DNA of 9,496 nucleotides from Candidatus Zixiibacteriota bacterium (GTDB lineage: Bacteria; Zixibacteria; MSB-5A5; GN15; FEB-12), in the NCBI GenBank assembly GCA_030619345.1, contig JAUXBO010000069.1:1-9496 (forward strand). The letters run 5' to 3'. The position numbers were made by a program, and so were the translations under genes. Positions within the stretch are counted from its first letter, which is position 1. Every line of letters begins with the position of its first letter. This document shows positions 7,529-9,496 of the stretch, in pieces. Below the pieces are notes generated by a model. It was given only the letters and a program-made list of their open reading frames with translations, was not told the origin of the DNA and ran no database searches.

Positions 7529-7542
7529 GCCTAAATTACTGC

Positions 7543-7571
7543 TTGACAATTTTTTAGGAAATTTGTACCCT
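7543..7571 (+). promoter_or_regulatory. Sigma-70-like promoter for the small exported protein and TPR gene
   Basis: A perfect -35 TTGACA (7543-7548), a 17-bp AT-rich spacer and TACCCT (7566-7571), which keeps the three most conserved -10 positions (T1, A2, T6). TATAGA at 7571-7576 is an alternative -10 but is too far away (22 bp). Transcription would start near 7578-7580 and leave a leader of about 80 nt before the ATG at 7658. The leader holds an AGATGT direct repeat (7574-7579, 7582-7587) and an AGAACT/AGTTCT inverted repeat (7612-7617/7627-7632), which could act in control but are short. Confidence 0.55.
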
Positions 7572-7657
7572 ATAGATGTCAAGATGTGCGTTTTTTTGAA
7601 ACTCACATATCAGAACTCAGACAATAAGTTCTTGTCCATAGTTTGGAGGAAAGGCAA

Positions 7658-8032
7658 ATGATTCACAAAAAATCGTGGTTGGTGACAGTCTTAATGTCAT
7701 TGCTATGCATTTGCTTTCTCTCTGTGCCTGCCTTTGCTGATGGCGGCGATGAAGATCCCTGGGATGCTGATGATGGAAACGGTGGCACCAATGGTGGTGA
7801 CATTGGTAACGGCGACGGGGATGGCACGACCGGTTATCTCAAAGAATCTGACATTATTGGCCAGCTTGGCGGTGGTGGGTTCTTTGCGGGACTATTAATG
7901 AGTATCGTAGTAGAAATCTACGATTACCATTATGACATCCCGGAGAATACCGAAATCACATCATCGTATGTGAAAGAGAGAAGCATTGAAGTGAGTAGAA
8001 TGTCCTACAGAAGTAGTGACGTCGCTCGATAG
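7658..8032 (+). CDS. Small exported Asp/Gly-rich protein of unknown function
   Basis: I do not recognise the family of this 124-residue protein. The ATG at 7658 is chosen because GGAGGA (7645-7650) lies 7 nt upstream; a TTG at 7643 would destroy that site. Residues 1-27 form a clear Sec signal peptide (basic MIHKK, hydrophobic WLVTVLMSLLCICFLSV, cleavage at AFA-DGG). Residues 28-58 are a low-complexity Asp/Gly/Asn stretch (DGNGGTNGGDIGNGDGDG) that could bind calcium or act as a flexible linker. A Gly-rich hydrophobic segment follows (IIGQLGGGGFFAGLLMSIVVEIY, about 66-88, here as IIGQLGGGG then FFAGLLMSIVVEIY), then a polar Tyr/Ser/Glu-rich tail. It has its own promoter and stands 26 nt before a TPR protein gene, probably as one transcript. 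It could be a structural, signalling or toxin-like peptide; nothing seen decides this. Confidence 0.75.
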   Translation: MIHKKSWLVTVLMSLLCICFLSVPAFADGGDEDPWDADDGNGGTNGGDIGNGDGDGTTGYLKESDIIGQLGGGGFFAGLLMSIVVEIYDYHYDIPENTEITSSYVKERSIEVSRMSYRSSDVAR

Positions 8033-8058
8033 TTGATCCTTTAAAAAGTTGGAAAGTG

Positions 8059-9496
8059 ATGGAAAGATCCTCACCGAAAATCACTTTTGATAACCGCCTC
8101 TTGGCCGTCGAGGAGCAGTTCAAACAACGCCAGTACAAACCGGCGCTGAAAGATATGGAGTCGCTTCAGGAAGTAGACTTCACTTCTCACGACTATGAAT
8201 TGGCGCTCTATTACTTGTTAAGAGCAGAGGCCGGATTTTTCGAGGGCAACTACAAGACAGCCCTTGATGTCGGGTTGAAGTCAGCCAAAATACTGGCCGA
8301 CTATCCTCTCAACAAGCGCTATGGGCGGATTCAACTAATCGTCTCCAAATGCTATTCCGCGTTGGGTGATCTCAAGAATGCTGAAATCAGGGCGCGGGAT
8401 TCACTGTCAGCCTACCGAAGAGCTTCAGAAAAAATAGGGCAGGTCGACGCTCTCAACGAGCTCGCTCGTGTCAGCCACATTCGCTGTAATTATAATCTTG
8501 CGGCAGACTTCTTGGGCGATGCCATCGCCATGGTTGACACCGATCAGCGCAAAAAACATCAGTTCACCGGTAACCTGGCCATGATTGAAATCAGAGCCGG
8601 GAAGTGGGAGCAGGCCGAGCGAAACCTTGCCGCCTGTGTCGACTATCACACGGAGAACAAACAGGAATTCTCTCTCGCCCTGAATTATTTGTCACTGGCC
8701 TATTTGAACCTGCGCCAGCGACATTTTATCATGTCAGGGCGTCATCTCGACAACGCTCTGGAAATAATTAGTCGCCTCGGGCTGAAACGTGAAAAGATTA
8801 TCTATCTTGAATACGCCGGCGAACTCGCCTTCGAAAAAGGTGACATGTTCAAGGCCAAGGCTCTGTTGAGCGATGCTTACCACAAGGGCCTCTTAATGGC
8901 CCCAAATTCTGCTTTGGTGACCCAGTCGGCCCGTCGTTTGGCCGAGGTCGAATTGGAACTTGATAACATTGACGAAGCTATGAAATTTGCGCAGAAAGCG
9001 CTGGAATTGTCATCAATGCTGGGTGAACGTTTGGAGATTGGCTTATCCAACAAAGTGATCGCCAAAGTCTTTGCCGCTCACTCTGATTTTACCGAGGCCT
9101 CGCGTTATATTGACCTGGCGGTGCAGGTGCTTCGCGAAGTCGGCGAACCGTTTGAAATGGCTCGTACGCTGACGGTCCTTGCTGAAATCAAAAGCAAGAC
9201 CGGTTCCGAAGATTTGGAATCGCTGGTCAATCTGCACAAAGATGCGCTAAAGATATTCAAAGACCTTGACTTGGAATACTGGATGGCCGAAGAAAACTAC
9301 CAAATCGGTATCCTTGGCTGTCAAAACGGCCGATTGGCTCAGGGATTCAGAAGACTGAACCGAGCCGAGAAGATATTCTCCAAACTCAATGAAGAAGCCA
9401 AAGTAAGATCGGTGGGGAGATTCCTGAGGTCCCTTTCTGATCAGGCTATTGCCCTTTCGGTTTCACAGGATAACCACTTTAAAGCTTTTGGCAATC
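8059..9496 (+). CDS. Large TPR-repeat protein, 3' partial (possible regulator or scaffold)
   Basis: The frame from the ATG at 8059 is open for 479 codons to the window end, so the C-terminus is missing. An in-frame GTG sits immediately before (8056); upstream in frame, a TGA at 8017 ends the region, so no longer start is likely. No signal peptide is seen, so the protein should be cytosolic. It is a chain of about nine to ten antiparallel helix pairs of TPR type: about 46-80 (AEAGFFEGNYKTALDVG), 88-122 (CYSALGDLKNAEIRARDSL), 127-159, 165-196 (IRAGKWEQAERNL), 202-236, 243-275 (AFEKGDMFKAKALLSDAY), 283-320 (ELDNIDEAMKFAQKALEL), 321-360 (HSDFTEASRYIDLAV) and about 420-450. TPR arrays of this length often precede an ATPase, kinase or DNA-binding output domain, for example in sigma-54 activators or LuxR/MalT-type regulators, but no such domain is inside the window. 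Its partner is probably the small exported protein upstream. Confidence 0.85.
   Translation, partial: MERSSPKITFDNRLLAVEEQFKQRQYKPALKDMESLQEVDFTSHDYELALYYLLRAEAGFFEGNYKTALDVGLKSAKILADYPLNKRYGRIQLIVSKCYSALGDLKNAEIRARDSLSAYRRASEKIGQVDALNELARVSHIRCNYNLAADFLGDAIAMVDTDQRKKHQFTGNLAMIEIRAGKWEQAERNLAACVDYHTENKQEFSLALNYLSLAYLNLRQRHFIMSGRHLDNALEIISRLGLKREKIIYLEYAGELAFEKGDMFKAKALLSDAYHKGLLMAPNSALVTQSARRLAEVELELDNIDEAMKFAQKALELSSMLGERLEIGLSNKVIAKVFAAHSDFTEASRYIDLAVQVLREVGEPFEMARTLTVLAEIKSKTGSEDLESLVNLHKDALKIFKDLDLEYWMAEENYQIGILGCQNGRLAQGFRRLNRAEKIFSKLNEEAKVRSVGRFLRSLSDQAIALSVSQDNHFKAFGN

Larger units (their letters stand above)
7000..7534 (+). pseudogene. Decayed C-terminal fragment of a DUF362/ferredoxin-type protein, split by a repeat element
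   Basis: No intact gene lies between 6935 and 7657, but protein-like traces remain. In one frame bases 7000-7048 give INQVMDQFIPKLALAE. In the next frame bases 7049-7214 give RPDLDIIEIGLSRP, then GALLCCSDSVVIDSALGKLL. These joined blocks resemble the DUF362 pattern of a Pro-Asp-Leu-x-Ile-x-(D/E) strand followed by a 'SxDxVxxD' segment. The frame change near 7045-7050 implies an indel. After an inserted element (7215-7365), bases 7421-7456 encode CCRCFSCRENCP, an exact CxxCxxCxxxCP [4Fe-4S] signature of the kind found at the C-terminus of many DUF362 proteins, followed by NGTVSIRNS and a stop at 7532-7534. The N-terminal two thirds of such a protein would not fit before the waaF-like gene, so it is truncated as well. 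I infer the family from memory of its pattern; the iron-sulfur motif is seen directly. Confidence 0.45.

Noticed and set aside
7349..7534. A 61-codon open frame read as a free-standing small ferredoxin
   Set aside because: The iron-sulfur motif is real-looking, but the ATG lies inside the terminal hairpin of the repeat element, has no ribosome site, and only one cluster motif with no ferredoxin fold is present; a gene relic explains it better.
6935..7657. tRNA, other structured RNA gene or CRISPR array in the gene-free stretch
   Set aside because: No acceptor/T-loop pattern with proper spacing, no CCA end and no regularly spaced direct repeats were found by eye; the hairpins present are explained by the repeat element.
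7407..7661. An 84-codon open frame (start MTKFDVVAAFPVG)
   Set aside because: It runs through the TTGACA promoter, the leader and the ribosome site of the small exported protein, and is out of frame with the iron-sulfur motif.

Overview
The window (9,496 bp, moderate GC) reads almost entirely on the + strand and comes from a Gram-negative (diderm) bacterium. It carries an LpxL/HtrB-type acyltransferase, an LPS heptosyltransferase, an outer-membrane efflux protein and a periplasmic adaptor, all of which imply an LPS-bearing outer membrane. No gene fixes the taxon. The mix of envelope genes, repeat-like spacer DNA and a large TPR protein would suit an uncultivated FCB-type or deltaproteobacterial-like lineage, but that is inference.

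Region 1 (1-6934) is a compact envelope block. It begins with the 3' part of a membrane-anchored zinc metallopeptidase of the peptidase-MA type, whose end overlaps an LpxL/HtrB-family acyltransferase by 13 nt. After a 111-nt gap with a possible promoter comes a tight run: a MacA-like periplasmic adaptor, a MacB/FtsX-type ABC permease (ATGA overlap), a TolC-like outer-membrane factor, and a WaaF-like heptosyltransferase (1-nt overlap with the preceding stop). The three transport genes look like a tripartite ABC export system, but no ATPase subunit is present in the window. The flanking genes act in lipid A and LPS core synthesis.

Region 2 (6935-7657) has no intact gene. I read it as a decayed C-terminal piece of a DUF362/ferredoxin-type gene. 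It shows a DUF362-like segment in two frames, then a 151-bp element with 9-bp terminal inverted repeats (GTTGAAAAA/TTTTTCAAC) and nested hairpins, then a perfect CxxCxxCxxxCP iron-sulfur signature. A TTGACA-N17-TACCCT promoter and an untranslated leader follow.

Region 3 (7658-9496) holds a small exported Asp/Gly-rich protein of unknown function. Twenty-six nt further on is the start of a large TPR-repeat protein that runs off the window end. The pair is probably co-transcribed from the promoter at 7543-7571. What the TPR protein does depends on its unseen C-terminus.
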